A stretch of 64,000 nucleotides of DNA from Podospora pseudoanserina (lineage: Eukaryota; Ascomycota; Sordariomycetes; Sordariales; Podosporaceae). Numbering within the stretch: position 1 is the first letter of the stretch; the number at the start of each line of letters is the position of its first letter. Both the position numbers and the translations under genes were made by a program. The stretch lies in assembly GCF_035222485.1 (NCBI RefSeq), contig NC_085920.1:992001-1056000 (forward strand), written 5' to 3'. The notes beneath the pieces were generated by a model. The model was given only the letters and a program-made list of their open reading frames with translations, had not been told where the DNA came from and did no database searches. Positions 8,533 through 18,862 of the stretch are shown in pieces.

Positions 8533-10275
8533 CTAGGTACCTCTAACCCTCTTCTTCTTTGACCCCCGCGGACTGTCCTGGGCACTTCCCAACGAGGCCG
8601 TCCGTTTCGAGCCTGCAGTCGCACCTCGAGTGCTCCCTCTCCCACGAGCGGCACCCCCTCTACCAGGCCGGGAAGAGCTAGGGAGCTCGGGTGTGAGAAA
8701 CTGCGGACTGTTTGAGTCCCCAACTGGTGTCGTACGCTTTGGCCCTTCCTCCTCCGTAGGCGTTGGAACAAACAGCGGTGGTGGTGGTGGAACCTGAGGC
8801 TCGTCCATAGGAGGCGTCTGGCTCCTCCGTCTTGAACTCTCCCCCGCATTGGCAGCATGACGAACAGCCTTGTGGCTCCTCATCCGGGATATCAAGCCCC
8901 GCATGTTGGCGACGTATGTCGTCGGAGCCCCATGACGGCCGAGCAACTCCATGATACCCTCCAGCTCCTCAATGAACTGACTCTGGTCGACGAGAAGCTC
9001 AAGGGCGCTGTAGACAAAGCCCGTGTCGTGGTTTCCAACCAGACGCATAAAAAGATTTCGATCGTCCGGTGTGTCGCCGCCGTGCGAGTCGACGTTTCGG
9101 CTGACGACTGCCTTTAGGATGCTCACGAGCGAGCGGGCTGCCGAGGCTCGGGCTGGTTCAGACAATGGATCCGATCCGCGAGAGACGAGCAGCTCGATTT
9201 TGCGGACACAGTGTTGGACCTGCGTAGCTGCCCAGTGGACATCGCGTGGACCTTCGACAGTCTTTTCTTTCTGAGAACGAACCGAGGTGGCGGGTGTATT
9301 TTGGAGAGAGGAGGAGTAGGTCTCGAGCTCGGAAAGAATTCGGGATACCCGCCGTTCCATGGCCCGGAAAGGCTCAACGGCTGGACCCGATGACTCCAGC
9401 TCTGTCCGAACCCACTCAGAAAGCGAATGCGAGGACAAAAGGAGAGAAAAAAGGGTGGCCTCGAGGTCGCCACGACGAATTGGTGACGTGTAGTGTGAAG
9501 TCCCAAGATCTGGTCTGTAGGTGTCAAGCTCTTGGGGTTGCACACCAGCTAGTGCCGCAACCATCTCGCGAGCCTCTTGTATTCGTGAGCGCGATGGATC
9601 TGAGGTGTCGTTGTCTGGGTCAAAGATATCACAATGAAGGTCGTCGGCAAGAATGTCGAGGCGGATGCGAGAGATCTGGTCGAAAGGATCTTGAAGTTGC
9701 TCAGGATACCCATACTCGGTGAGAGTAAGGCTGGCTTCAAGGTCGTGGTCAAAGAGGGCTTGTTTCGATATCTTGTCAAACAACCAGATAAGGTGTTTGC
9801 AGGGTTTTTGGCTCCGGTATCTGGCGTCGGGGCACTCGCAGCGAGGTGTTGAGTACGTCTTGCTGTTTTTTGAGCCAATTCGAATAGAGCATGGTACCGT
9901 TTCCTGCATCTGGAATGCGTAGAAGAAGCCACCCTCGGCGTCATCTTCCTCTTTTATGCCGCACAACTCTAGAGATATCTGTGGTGGTCCCGGTGTCGAG
10001 ACCTGATGGTATAGTCCTCGAACCATCTGCTGGGTTTTGTGCGGTAGTTGTGAGATATCATATCTAAAACCACTCGGTGATGATATCACGCCTCGGTCGC
10101 TGTCATCATCATCTTCCTCCTCGTCCTCCTCCCACTCATTTGTGTCGTCATGTCGTTCGGATCCGGACATGGAGGGGCTAGTCCTCGGTGATTGAGTCGG
10201 AAATCTGGCCTGTGCCATTGTTGGTGTACCTTCGAGAGAAAGCATGCTCATGCCCGTAGTGGGGGAGATGGACAT
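8533..10275 (-). CDS. SWIM zinc-finger protein, probably nuclear
   Basis: Single open frame of 580 aa starting at 10275. Residues 45-60 are a Glu/Asp run. A SWIM zinc finger follows at 146-161: Cys146, Cys148, Cys159 and His161 (CEC...PCKH), the CxC-x10-CxH form. SWIM fingers bind DNA or protein partners and occur in MEKK1, MuDR transposases, Shu2/SWS1 recombination factors and plant FAR1 proteins. The sequence after the finger (HLIWLFDKIS) and the conserved mid-region up to about residue 460 show no transposase or kinase motif. The C-terminal 80 residues are Pro-rich, then basic and RG/K-rich (GSKKKRVRG), consistent with nuclear import. It converges with the membrane-protein gene on its 3' side. 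I cannot assign a specific role; a recombination or chromatin function would be a guess from the finger alone. Confidence 0.8.
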   Translation of the reverse strand: MSISPTTGMSMLSLEGTPTMAQARFPTQSPRTSPSMSGSERHDDTNEWEEDEEEDDDDSDRGVISSPSGFRYDISQLPHKTQQMVRGLYHQVSTPGPPQISLELCGIKEEDDAEGGFFYAFQMQETVPCSIRIGSKNSKTYSTPRCECPDARYRSQKPCKHLIWLFDKISKQALFDHDLEASLTLTEYGYPEQLQDPFDQISRIRLDILADDLHCDIFDPDNDTSDPSRSRIQEAREMVAALAGVQPQELDTYRPDLGTSHYTSPIRRGDLEATLFSLLLSSHSLSEWVRTELESSGPAVEPFRAMERRVSRILSELETYSSSLQNTPATSVRSQKEKTVEGPRDVHWAATQVQHCVRKIELLVSRGSDPLSEPARASAARSLVSILKAVVSRNVDSHGGDTPDDRNLFMRLVGNHDTGFVYSALELLVDQSQFIEELEGIMELLGRHGAPTTYVANMRGLISRMRSHKAVRHAANAGESSRRRSQTPPMDEPQVPPPPPLFVPTPTEEEGPKRTTPVGDSNSPQFLTPELPSSSRPGRGGAARGRGSTRGATAGSKRTASLGSAQDSPRGSKKKRVRGT

Positions 10276-12041
10276 TGAAAGCAGTCAAGCTAAGAAAGAA
10301 GGGCAGAACACGGAGTGATGATGTGTGTCAAACCGGGCCAGAAACATCAGAGCAGCGTGTGATGTCACAGCAACCGGGAAGGAACTTCTTTATGTGATTG
10401 GCAAAGGGGCTGAGGTAGTAGCGTCGACGACGATAGTCATGGTGATGAAGAGCCCATACATGCGGCCCAGTGCTGCACTGGGATTTGACTGTGGACCGGA
10501 TCGACAGACGCACAAAAGGATAGGACAGGCCGCCAGCGAGATAATGATAAGATAGCCGCGAGGACAGAAAGGGGAAGGCCAACTAGGTCTCGGGAGGGGA
10601 GGGCAGGGCACTTCTTTTCATGGACACCGAGCCCCGAGCCGAATGCTTGTTGGAAGTGAGTCGTCCATGGTCATAGATCCAAGGAATGTAACTTGTCCCA
10701 GCATTCTCGGGTCGGGCCCCTATTTTGCAGCAACTCGCATGTACCCGTCATGGATAACCCCCATGGAGGCGGGGATGTAAATCGCACCAGGCAGCCTTCC
10801 CTGCTAGCCGAAGGCCAGAGTACGAGCGAGACACAAAGAATACGGGACTGTTGGAAGCAAAAGCCAAGTGATTGCTTAGCATCGCTGCGGCTTAGATTTC
10901 GCTAGAAAACTGATGAAACCTCAAGATCGGGTGAAGCTATATTCGGGAAGGAGTCTGACGGATTCCATCTCAAGTTGTCAAGCGGGAAGAGAGCCCAAGG
11001 ATCCGGCAGTTGGAGGGGCCTGTCGCAAGCTGGGTCAAACTCGATGATACCATGTGTGTCGGTGATGGACAAACGTGCCAAAGGGCAGCTTTCCAGTCGT
11101 CTGCTCGGCTGCTGTTTGTGGCTTCACTGCAGGAAAGGAGTCGAAGGATGGATGGTGTGGGAGTTGATGGTGCCAAGACAGGCCCCCAAGGCCCACAAGG
11201 CCTGATTCTGGGCCGCGTTGAGTGGCTCGTGCCTCAGCCACGGCTTCTCTTACACCCCATTGGTTGGAATTAGCGGATGTATCGTCAGCCCTGTGACCCC
11301 TGTTCTACTGTTTCTCTCAAGCCCCAAAGCCACAACCTTTTGATGTTGGTCCGTCCTCCGAACGAACTGCCCGGTACTCCTACAATGCAAATCAGCCTTG
11401 CCTTGCCAATTGCGACAAGTATTCCTATCGATTACAAGAGCACCTATTATGCGGCCGCTTTTCCCGGCCCTCCTCAACCGTCCCATCGCCGTTTGGACTT
11501 AGCACTTATCGCCAGGCCTCTCGATCTTGCGATCTTCACCCATCCACTCCAAGCCCCCTTTCCCACATAATAGCGCCAACAGACTTCTAGAATATTGTAC
11601 ATGTCACGTCACCACTGTTCCAGTCCAAGATTGGCGCACGCAGACGACTGGGGTCAGGTGACTTACCACCTCACTTGCCGTCGATTCATGTCAACACTTC
11701 CCAGCCATTTCAAGTTCTCCGCGTTTCCCGAGGCGCCCCTTCATCCCGAGAATGCTTCGCCTCAAAGAACCGACTAACGCAAAAAGAATAGGGTAAACTT
11801 ATCAACACAGTAAAAACGATCAGCCTTGGATCCGTTCGTCCACTGTGTCGGCAGCACCGTGGTGAGGGTGGTTTACTTGAGGCCATCTTCACATGTCGAG
11901 GCATCCCATATTGCCCCTGGGTCAGGTAATGAGCAATATGGGGACATATCATCAATGACGGGTTCTAGCCAATGAATTCACATCATCAACATCTTCCAGA
12001 AGAGAGCGGTTACGCTCGCCTATCGCGTCAAGGCCGGCCTC

Positions 12042-12067
12042 AAAAACCGGCCTTAAAAACCGGCTTC
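12042..12067. repeat. Short tandem CCGG-containing element
   Basis: A 13-nt unit AAAAACCGGCCTT at 12042 is followed directly by AAAAACCGGCTTC at 12055, preceded by GGCCGGCCT. The two copies differ near their ends. A paired CCGG element could be a binding site for a zinc-cluster regulator, but this is inference only. Confidence 0.4.
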
Positions 12068-14551
12068 AGGGCCAACATCTAGCTCCATCGGGCCGTTATC
12101 TCCCCACAACTCCCGCTTGCCTGGAGATCACTAGAAAATGAGCTGAAGTTTGAAATTTTCATCTATATCCAATCAGAGTTTACGGCGAGCACTACCGGCG
12201 GCGTGCCCCTTTCGGTTGTAATTGACGCGAGTCATCGCCAAGTCTGCGCCGCAAGAGCTGTCTGCACCTGGAAAAGGAGTCAAATGAAACCCCGGGGACT
12301 CCACGATGTTCTTGATTGTAAGAGGATACCACCGCCTTGGGACAGGAGATTACACCTTGCTGGCAAGCAGCTTTTGTCGGCCGCTGCAAATCAACCCCTG
12401 GGTCCATCGGAGAAGCTCTGCCGGTCTCTCCAAGCTTCATAGACGGTGCCCAACTTCATATGAATCAACCAAAGCTTAGGAATCCACACGTAAAATATTT
12501 GCTTGCTAACCATGTGGTTGAACGGCAACAGACATACGTTCGATTTCCAAGATATTGCTCCTGTGCCTCACGGGAGCGCCCGGGAGTCCGAGACAGTTGT
12601 GAAGGCACCCGACTGGTCGTACCCCGCCCGTAGGGCTGATGATATCACTGCATTTCATGTCCTTCCTGCAAGGTTCGTGTTGTGCTCCCTTCATGCAGAT
12701 ATCAGAGCTTCCCGCAATTCTCGAAGTCTCCGATCCGCTCAGGACTGCAAGCGCTTCCCCCCTTATTAGTCAGTTCACGGGGGATCACCGGAGACAAAAA
12801 ATGAAATCTTCACGTCATCAAGGGTCTCAAACAACTCGACAGCAACCAACAGACCCGAACCGATATGTCACTCGGTTTGATCAACCAAAAGTTTTTGATC
12901 CCGAGGTGCGGTGACACAACCACCAGCCTTGACAAGCAAAGTATGTTTGTCACTGGCCGGCTCGCCTGTCAAAAGAACAATTTGTCACACGTAGTTGACA
13001 TACCTGACAAGGTCAGGATTCAGCCTTGCAAGTCCCTTTTGGGAAGGCTACATCTGATTGGTCAGCGCCGGACGTGCCCGGCTTTTTCGGGAGATGTACA
13101 TTCGGGGGAAGGACACATGCGACCAGACCCGGGGATATGGTAACGGAGAGCCGAGAAGTGTAAACACCACCTCCCCGACTGCCCGATTCAACGAAACTTT
13201 CTGTATAGCTAGCTTCTCGTCGTGTGGTTTGCTCCGCCGCGTGATCATAGGCGGCCGATGGTGATGCAGGAGAATGTGACTATTTTCATCAGGTTGTCGA
13301 TGTCCCAGCCGAGAGGAGGAGATTTGACACCCTACAGTGCTTCGGCATGTCCGTTGTAGTGAAACCGCAAGACCGAGGAGGGATCCCATGCCCATTCTCT
13401 TCTGTAATGTATTTTGGCTTCATTGGGTCATTGCTACCTAGCCCAATTCATCATCCTGGTCACTGGCCGATGCGTTCACCAACTAGGTGGTTACCAAGGA
13501 TACAGCTCTCCCAGATACACTCATCAGCAACCAATTTGATACATGCACCATCACCCTCTCATCACACCGCACAGGCAGAAGCACCGCACCAGGAAACTAA
13601 GTAGGACACCTCATTCACCTCCGCTCTAGACCAACACGACTCACACACCACCGCTCACCAAAAGATACTTTGGTTGAGCAGAAAGATATACACTCTCATA
13701 TTAGCTTTCTTATCAACAACCAATCCAATCCAACTACCACACCAGGCCCCCCCCTTTGATCACACCGAGAAGTGTCCATCTATCTTGTACTCACCTCACT
13801 GCTGACCTTGCTGTCACCAGACAGACCATCGTTCCTTTTGATCACCGATTCCCCCTCCTCACCCTCCCATCCCAAACAGGCACCCACCGTGACCCCTTTC
13901 TAACCTGCTCCATTTCGTTTTCAAATCAGGATGTATTCCAACACATGTCTCTTTAATCATAGACTCTCTTTGACAATAATATCTCCTGAGGCATAGAATC
14001 TCCTCAGGTCCAACGTCAGGGGGTTTAAGTCATGGAGAGAAAGGTGCCGAGTAGATAGCCTGCTCCATAAGCAACGGATCAAAGAACCCAACCTAGACGA
14101 GAAATCTTTAGCTGCTTTTCACGTCAGACTTACCGCGACGAATGAGGCTCATGGGTGTTTACGTTCAAAGAACAGAACTTCCCGGAACACCACATTGGCC
14201 ATTGCATTGTCACCAGATACCCCTAGAGAGAGCTGAGAGAGCCTAGCCATTGTAATGAAGCCATGCTGCTGGACCAGAGCTTTGACCAAAGCTCGTGTCA
14301 CAGGATGAAAAGAACTCTGAGCTGCTTCTTGATAAACAAGTTGACCATTCACAGACACACAGTTCATCAAAAGCATCAAAGTCAGTAGTAGTAATACTCC
14401 AATTGCTACCTCTTGTGCCCCCCCCCCTTACCCCCCTTAATCCCTACAGCATATCCCAAATGCCTCTTACAAGAGTAATCTCCACATATATGCAAACAAT
14501 AAACCCAACCCAGTCCAACCAAAACAGTGTACCTTACACTTCAACAGAAAA

Positions 14552-14577
14552 CCCCCCTCCCTCCCTCCCTTCCCTTC
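14552..14577 (-). other. Potential G-quadruplex on the minus strand
   Basis: The plus strand has C runs of six, three, three, three and three separated by one or two T. On the minus strand this gives at least four G runs of three or more with 1-2 nt loops, which meets the usual G-quadruplex pattern. A second very G-rich minus-strand tract lies at 14418-14446. Both are downstream of CDC14 in its direction of transcription, so they may fall in its 3' flank or UTR. Confidence 0.55.
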
Positions 14578-15147
14578 CAAGCTCAAGAAACCCAAGCCCA
14601 TTATATAACCCCCCTTTCCCAGTCCCATAAACGCCAGAAACCTCTCCTTCATCAACCAGCATAGCAAGAACCCCCCCTAAAAACCCCTTGCCCATCCTCC
14701 CACAAGCGAATCACCGCCATAGGCGAGAGAAGATACGATACCTAAAACAACAAGGCACAAAAGGGCAGGAGAGCCCCCATCCACTGCAAATCCGGAGTCG
14801 AGAGAAGTATAAAAAACAAACAACCCGCTTTCCCATCAATCCCAATTCACACAGCCCACCCCAACACTCCCCGCCCACCAAACAAACCCAGATCTTTCTA
14901 AAACTCAACAACACCCAAGCTCTCTCTTGCCCCGCTAAACTAAACAGAACCAAATGCATGCCCAGTGTCGCAAAGTCAAAGTCGTGCCATGCTAGTTGAA
15001 TGATAAATTGAAAAAGAACGCAGAGAAAACCTTGCGTGGTGGGTTGGTTGTGCAGCAGTGCCATGTCGTCATCGTCAAAAAGTCGTCATCAAAAGTCGTT
15101 ACAGTCAGTCGTACATTAGTCAACCAGTCAAACGAAAAAGCCCATTA

Positions 15148-17260
15148 CTATTGGAGCCCGGCACTGATCTTCCTCTGTGTCGCGACCGGAGACACATGGC
15201 TCGCGCTCCCTACCCGCCCGCTCGTCTTGCGGACGCCCGTGGGAGCCACGGCGCCTTGCCTCTTGGGACTGCTGCTGCCTCCGCGAACCTTGGTCAGAAC
15301 CCCAGACGCGGAACTAGCTCGCTGGGCTTGCTCGTAAGACTTGGTTCTGGCTGCTCCGGTGCCGATGTTCTCGATATCGTTGGACGCATCGTTGTCGACG
15401 ACTTGATAGACGGTTGTGGTGGTTGTTGTTTGTTGGCTGACGGCACGCTCGCTGGTACGGCGGTCCGGAGACATTGACGCTGAAGCCTTGCGATGAGAGC
15501 GCATTCGCAAATACAACTCCTCGTCCGACTCGTTGCCCTGCGACGTCCGGTGCATCGAGATGATCTCGGTTTGGGTCTCCTCGACGGCGCGCTCCTCCTC
15601 GACAGTAGCGACAACAGTGGCGGTGTTGCGGCCATACCCACCACGAGCAGTCTTTCTCGGTTGACCTGGTGTCGGCGCAGGAAGATAGTCTTCCTTGTTG
15701 TCCCGAGCATTGTCAACCGAATCCATCTCGCCGAGTGGTGTGCGCCCTGCACGGTTGGGAGGGGTGGCGACGCCATTCTTGCTCGCACCACGAGCAGCCT
15801 TTTGGACCGCACGGTTGGGAGTCTGGGGTACACCCTTGGCCGCGTTGGCAGCCATCTCCTTGCGGAGCTTCCTCTCGATGCGCTCCTCGAGCCACCATTC
15901 CCGGAAGACACCCTGGTTCAGGTGAAGCCAGTGCTGCTGGGGGCCAACGACCATGCCCGGACGCATGAAGCGCATGTAGGCGATGACCTCGTTGGCGGTG
16001 AAGCCATATCTGTAAATGAGGTAGGCACCAATCAAGCAGCCAGTGCGACCGAGACCAGCCTTGCAGTGAACAGCAATGCCCTTCTTCCTGACCGTGATCA
16101 TCTCGTGAGCCAAGCGAATGAATTTGCGCACAGTGGAAAGAGGTGGGCAGGTGCCGTCCTCGAAGATCATGTCGATGTGCTGGATGCCAAGAGCCTCAAA
16201 GTACGAGGCATTGTAGAGAACCGAGTTGAGGCGAACCACGAGTCCAATATTCCTCTCGGTAAAGTGTGTCAAGACATTGCGAAGGGGCTGGTTGATAAAG
16301 GCGTCCGACTCGATCTGGGCAAGGTTCTTTGGAAGCAGCTCCCAACCTTCCGTGCCTTCTGGCGTCTTGGCCACCTCGGCGGTCTGTGGGGAAGCAAAAG
16401 CAAGGAAGCTGGGCGAGATCCAGTTGAAATCGCCGTTCTCGACCCGCTCAAACTTTTCGTATTCGTCGAGATCAAAGTTCTCAAGAACGCAGCAGCCCTC
16501 CTCCTTGGCCTTCCACACACCATAAACGACATCCTGGACAGTGATGCCATAGTCGGCCTGACTATAGCCGGCATCTCTGAAAGGCATGAGGGGGGGGTCG
16601 ACTTGCGCAACAGGCGCGAGGGCCAAATGTGGTGGCCATGACTGAATCAAAACCATGTAGCAAGCGAGAAGGCAAGAAGCATTGGCACGGCCTATGAACA
16701 AGTGGTTAGAATGAAGAAAGCTTTCAGACACAAGATCAAACATACTGCGAGGATCAGCTCTGCTCCAGAAAACAATGGGCCTGTCCTTGTTCTCCTTCGC
16801 TCCGAGGATCTCGTGGAACTGCAGCGCAAAGCGGTAGAGATGTCCAATGTGAAGCGGGCCAAAGTCGTGGTGGAAGGCGTTGTAGAGAAGAGTATCATCT
16901 ACTGTGAAATAGTAGGGCTGCTTGTAGTCTTGGGCGGGAGTGGGCTCGACATTGCGCTGCGATCGCTTCCTAGGCGACCGAGGAGCTTGGTCGGGGTAGG
17001 GAAACAACGTGTTGGCATCGGGCGCCTCGGTGTAAGCGGCGAGATATAAGCGGTCTTTTTGAATTGTCAGCCAGGTGATCGGGTAGCCAGGGAGAGGTAA
17101 AGAATATTTGACAATTCTGCGGTGACGATGCTGAAGATAACGAGACTCCATGATCTGGTGATACAAGATGCAAAACAAGCCATTGGCAACAATTGAACAT
17201 ACCAGGAATGTACTCGATAATTTGCCCCATATTGCTGGCGTAGCGGGTGGAAGGTGCCAT
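15148..17260 (-). CDS. CDC14: CDC14-family dual-specificity phosphatase
   Basis: Three exons: 17260-17203, 17054-16746 and 16691-15148; 636 aa. Intron 1 (148 nt, GTATGT..AAAAAG) joins IIEYIP to DRLYLAAY, the family's conserved start. Intron 2 (16745-16692) is 54 nt with no in-frame stop. CDC14 reverses CDK phosphorylation at mitotic exit, cytokinesis and septation, moving from the nucleolus. The N-terminal pseudo-phosphatase domain spans about 10-200. The catalytic P-loop HCKAGLGRTG is at 331-340 with Cys332 and Arg338, and the general-acid Asp is likely Asp301 in FEDG. Conserved RFMRPGMVVGPQQHWL follows. After about residue 390 the tail is low-complexity, basic and Ser/Thr-rich, as in other fungal CDC14 proteins where it holds localisation and CDK sites. 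It is divergent from PCC1. The family call is certain; intron 2 is inferred from its splice consensus and the family alignment. Confidence 0.95.
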
Positions 17261-18170
17261 CTCTTCGTGGCTCGTCGCTGCGGTCGACGGTGGTGGGATA
17301 TTCGGTAGGTGAGAATGCGCGCAAGTGCATGTACCCGTGGCGGCTTCTCGACTTTCGATTAACAATGCAGGTCAAGGTTGCTGCTTTCCAAATGATGCTC
17401 TTTTTCTAGAAATTGGTCGCAGTGGGTGGGGGGTAAAAGGTAAGGGAGGCAGGTGTCGTTGAAGTCGGTGAGGACGCGCAAAACCGGTTCTACTGCAAGA
17501 ATGAGGGTGGCTGGGGACTGATGTCAACAACGACTGGGGTCGACAATGCGCGCGAAGGAACCTAAGGTAGGCTGGGAAGAACCTTGGCTCTCTCTCTGTT
17601 AAGACCAACGACGGCCGGCGGCGCAAAAAGCAGTGACGATGATGCTGTTTGCAATTGGGAAGGAGAGCATGTGGGCAGCCTTCGTTCTGCGAGAGAGGTT
17701 TTATCGACAGGAGCCAGTGACCCAAGTGTATTTTGACCTTTGTTATTCCAGCCCATTTGCACGGGGGTCTCGTCTCCAGGGGACCGCTCCACAACAACGG
17801 CAAAATCGGGTCGCTCTGCCCTCGTGGACCAATCAGATTTCTCATTTTCGTTTCCAGATTCTCATCACCACAGCAACCAGCTCTCAAGCTTCCCTCCCCA
17901 CATCAGTTTAGCTCGCTAAGGGCCATCACAGACAGGGGTTTTTAGGTAGCGACCCTTCGCCCCCCTTCCACACTGTTGGCATTCCTCAGCTATCTTATCG
18001 CCCGAAACCTGCCCCACCATCCGCAGCACCACGCTCTTCAGTATCGTCATCCGTCACAAGCCAGTAGCTCCGCCCTTGACGAACTTTTACACTTTCGTTA
18101 GCTGCCAGACCATCTTCTTCTCCTCTTCCTAGTCCAGGAAACAAAAAAAGAAGACAGAAAAGTAACAACC
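17261..18170. promoter_or_regulatory. Divergent region between CDC14 and PCC1
   Basis: About 0.9 kb between two start codons facing away from each other. It should include both 5' leaders and promoters. I see C/T-rich stretches but no defined motif and no further gene. Confidence 0.45.
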
Positions 18171-18576
18171 ATGTCAAACGAATTAACTTATCCCTGTTCT
18201 CTGTATGTCTTTTTCCCCCATCTTATCTGGTGTGTCTAGCAAGATGAGCGCAATCTAAAAGAATTACCCTGCCACTAATCAATCACTGCTTGCTTGCTTT
18301 CAACACAGAAGCCTCGATGTCCCCTTTCCCGACGCAAGACTTGCCAATGTTGCGCTCCAGGCTCTCCGAGTAGACAAGGAACTGTCTGCGCTCGTTCAAA
18401 AGGAGTTATCGGCCGTTGACTCGACGCTCAAAGTTCGGTACAAGGCGACAACAAACAGGATGCTGCGCGTGGCTGTCAACTCATTCTTTGACAGCTTGGC
18501 TCTTGTGTTGGAGGTGATGGAACAGTTGGATGTGGATGTAATAGAGGCTAGAAAGGCGGAAGAAGAGACTGGTTGA
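18171..18576 (+). CDS. PCC1: EKC/KEOPS complex subunit Pcc1
   Basis: Two exons, 18171-18202 and 18309-18576, separated by a 106-nt intron (GTATGT..ACACAG), encode 99 aa. The first exon has only ten full codons. Splicing gives SLSLDVPFPDARLANVALQ, the Pcc1 signature start, followed by VDKEL, KVRYKATTNRMLRVAVNSFF and a C-terminal helix. The length and the TNRMLRVAVNSFFDSL core match Pcc1, the small dimerising KEOPS subunit. KEOPS (with Kae1, Bud32, Cgi121) makes the t6A modification at position 37 of ANN-decoding tRNAs; in yeast it also affects telomeres and transcription. Pcc1 bridges two copies of Kae1. The gene would be missed by single-exon calling because its coding sequence is so short. 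It converges on the WDR5/Swd3 gene 286 bp away. Confidence 0.93.
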
Positions 18577-18862
18577 AACGGCAAGCTGCAACTGTGAATC
18601 GCCAGAAACATGAGGCAACTCAAACCACCGTGCCGAGCCGCAAGAGATGATGGGGACGGTCAAGACTATTAGGCATGTGAAAGTTAACTGTGCAGCCTAT
18701 AGAGAAAGGCGCGCTTGCTGCATTGCTAGCCTCAAGAGGCACAGCATCACGGGAGCATTCGCCGGAACATCAACATCAACATCACCCGGGGCACGACAAA
18801 GGCGTTTGTAGGCCACCAGACATATCCTGGGACGGGTATCTTTTGACGTTAATAAATGGTAC

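Larger units (their letters stand above)
10276..15147. other. 4.9 kb gene-poor region
   Basis: No frame in this stretch has a recognisable domain or consistent fungal coding character; open frames are 60-110 codons and overlap at random. The left part should contain the SWIM gene's promoter. Notable contents are a repeated AAAAACCGGC element near 12031-12067, C-rich/T-rich tracts from about 13500, and poly-C runs at 14418-14437 and 14552-14577 (G-rich on the minus strand). The right end should include the CDC14 3' untranslated region. I see no transposon ends. Confidence 0.5.

Noticed and set aside
9123-9545. Additional minus-strand frames inside the SWIM gene
   Set aside because: Shadows of the real frame in other phases.
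14295-14999. Pro/Ser/Asn-rich frames downstream of CDC14
   Set aside because: Composition follows from the C-rich DNA; more likely CDC14 3' flank.
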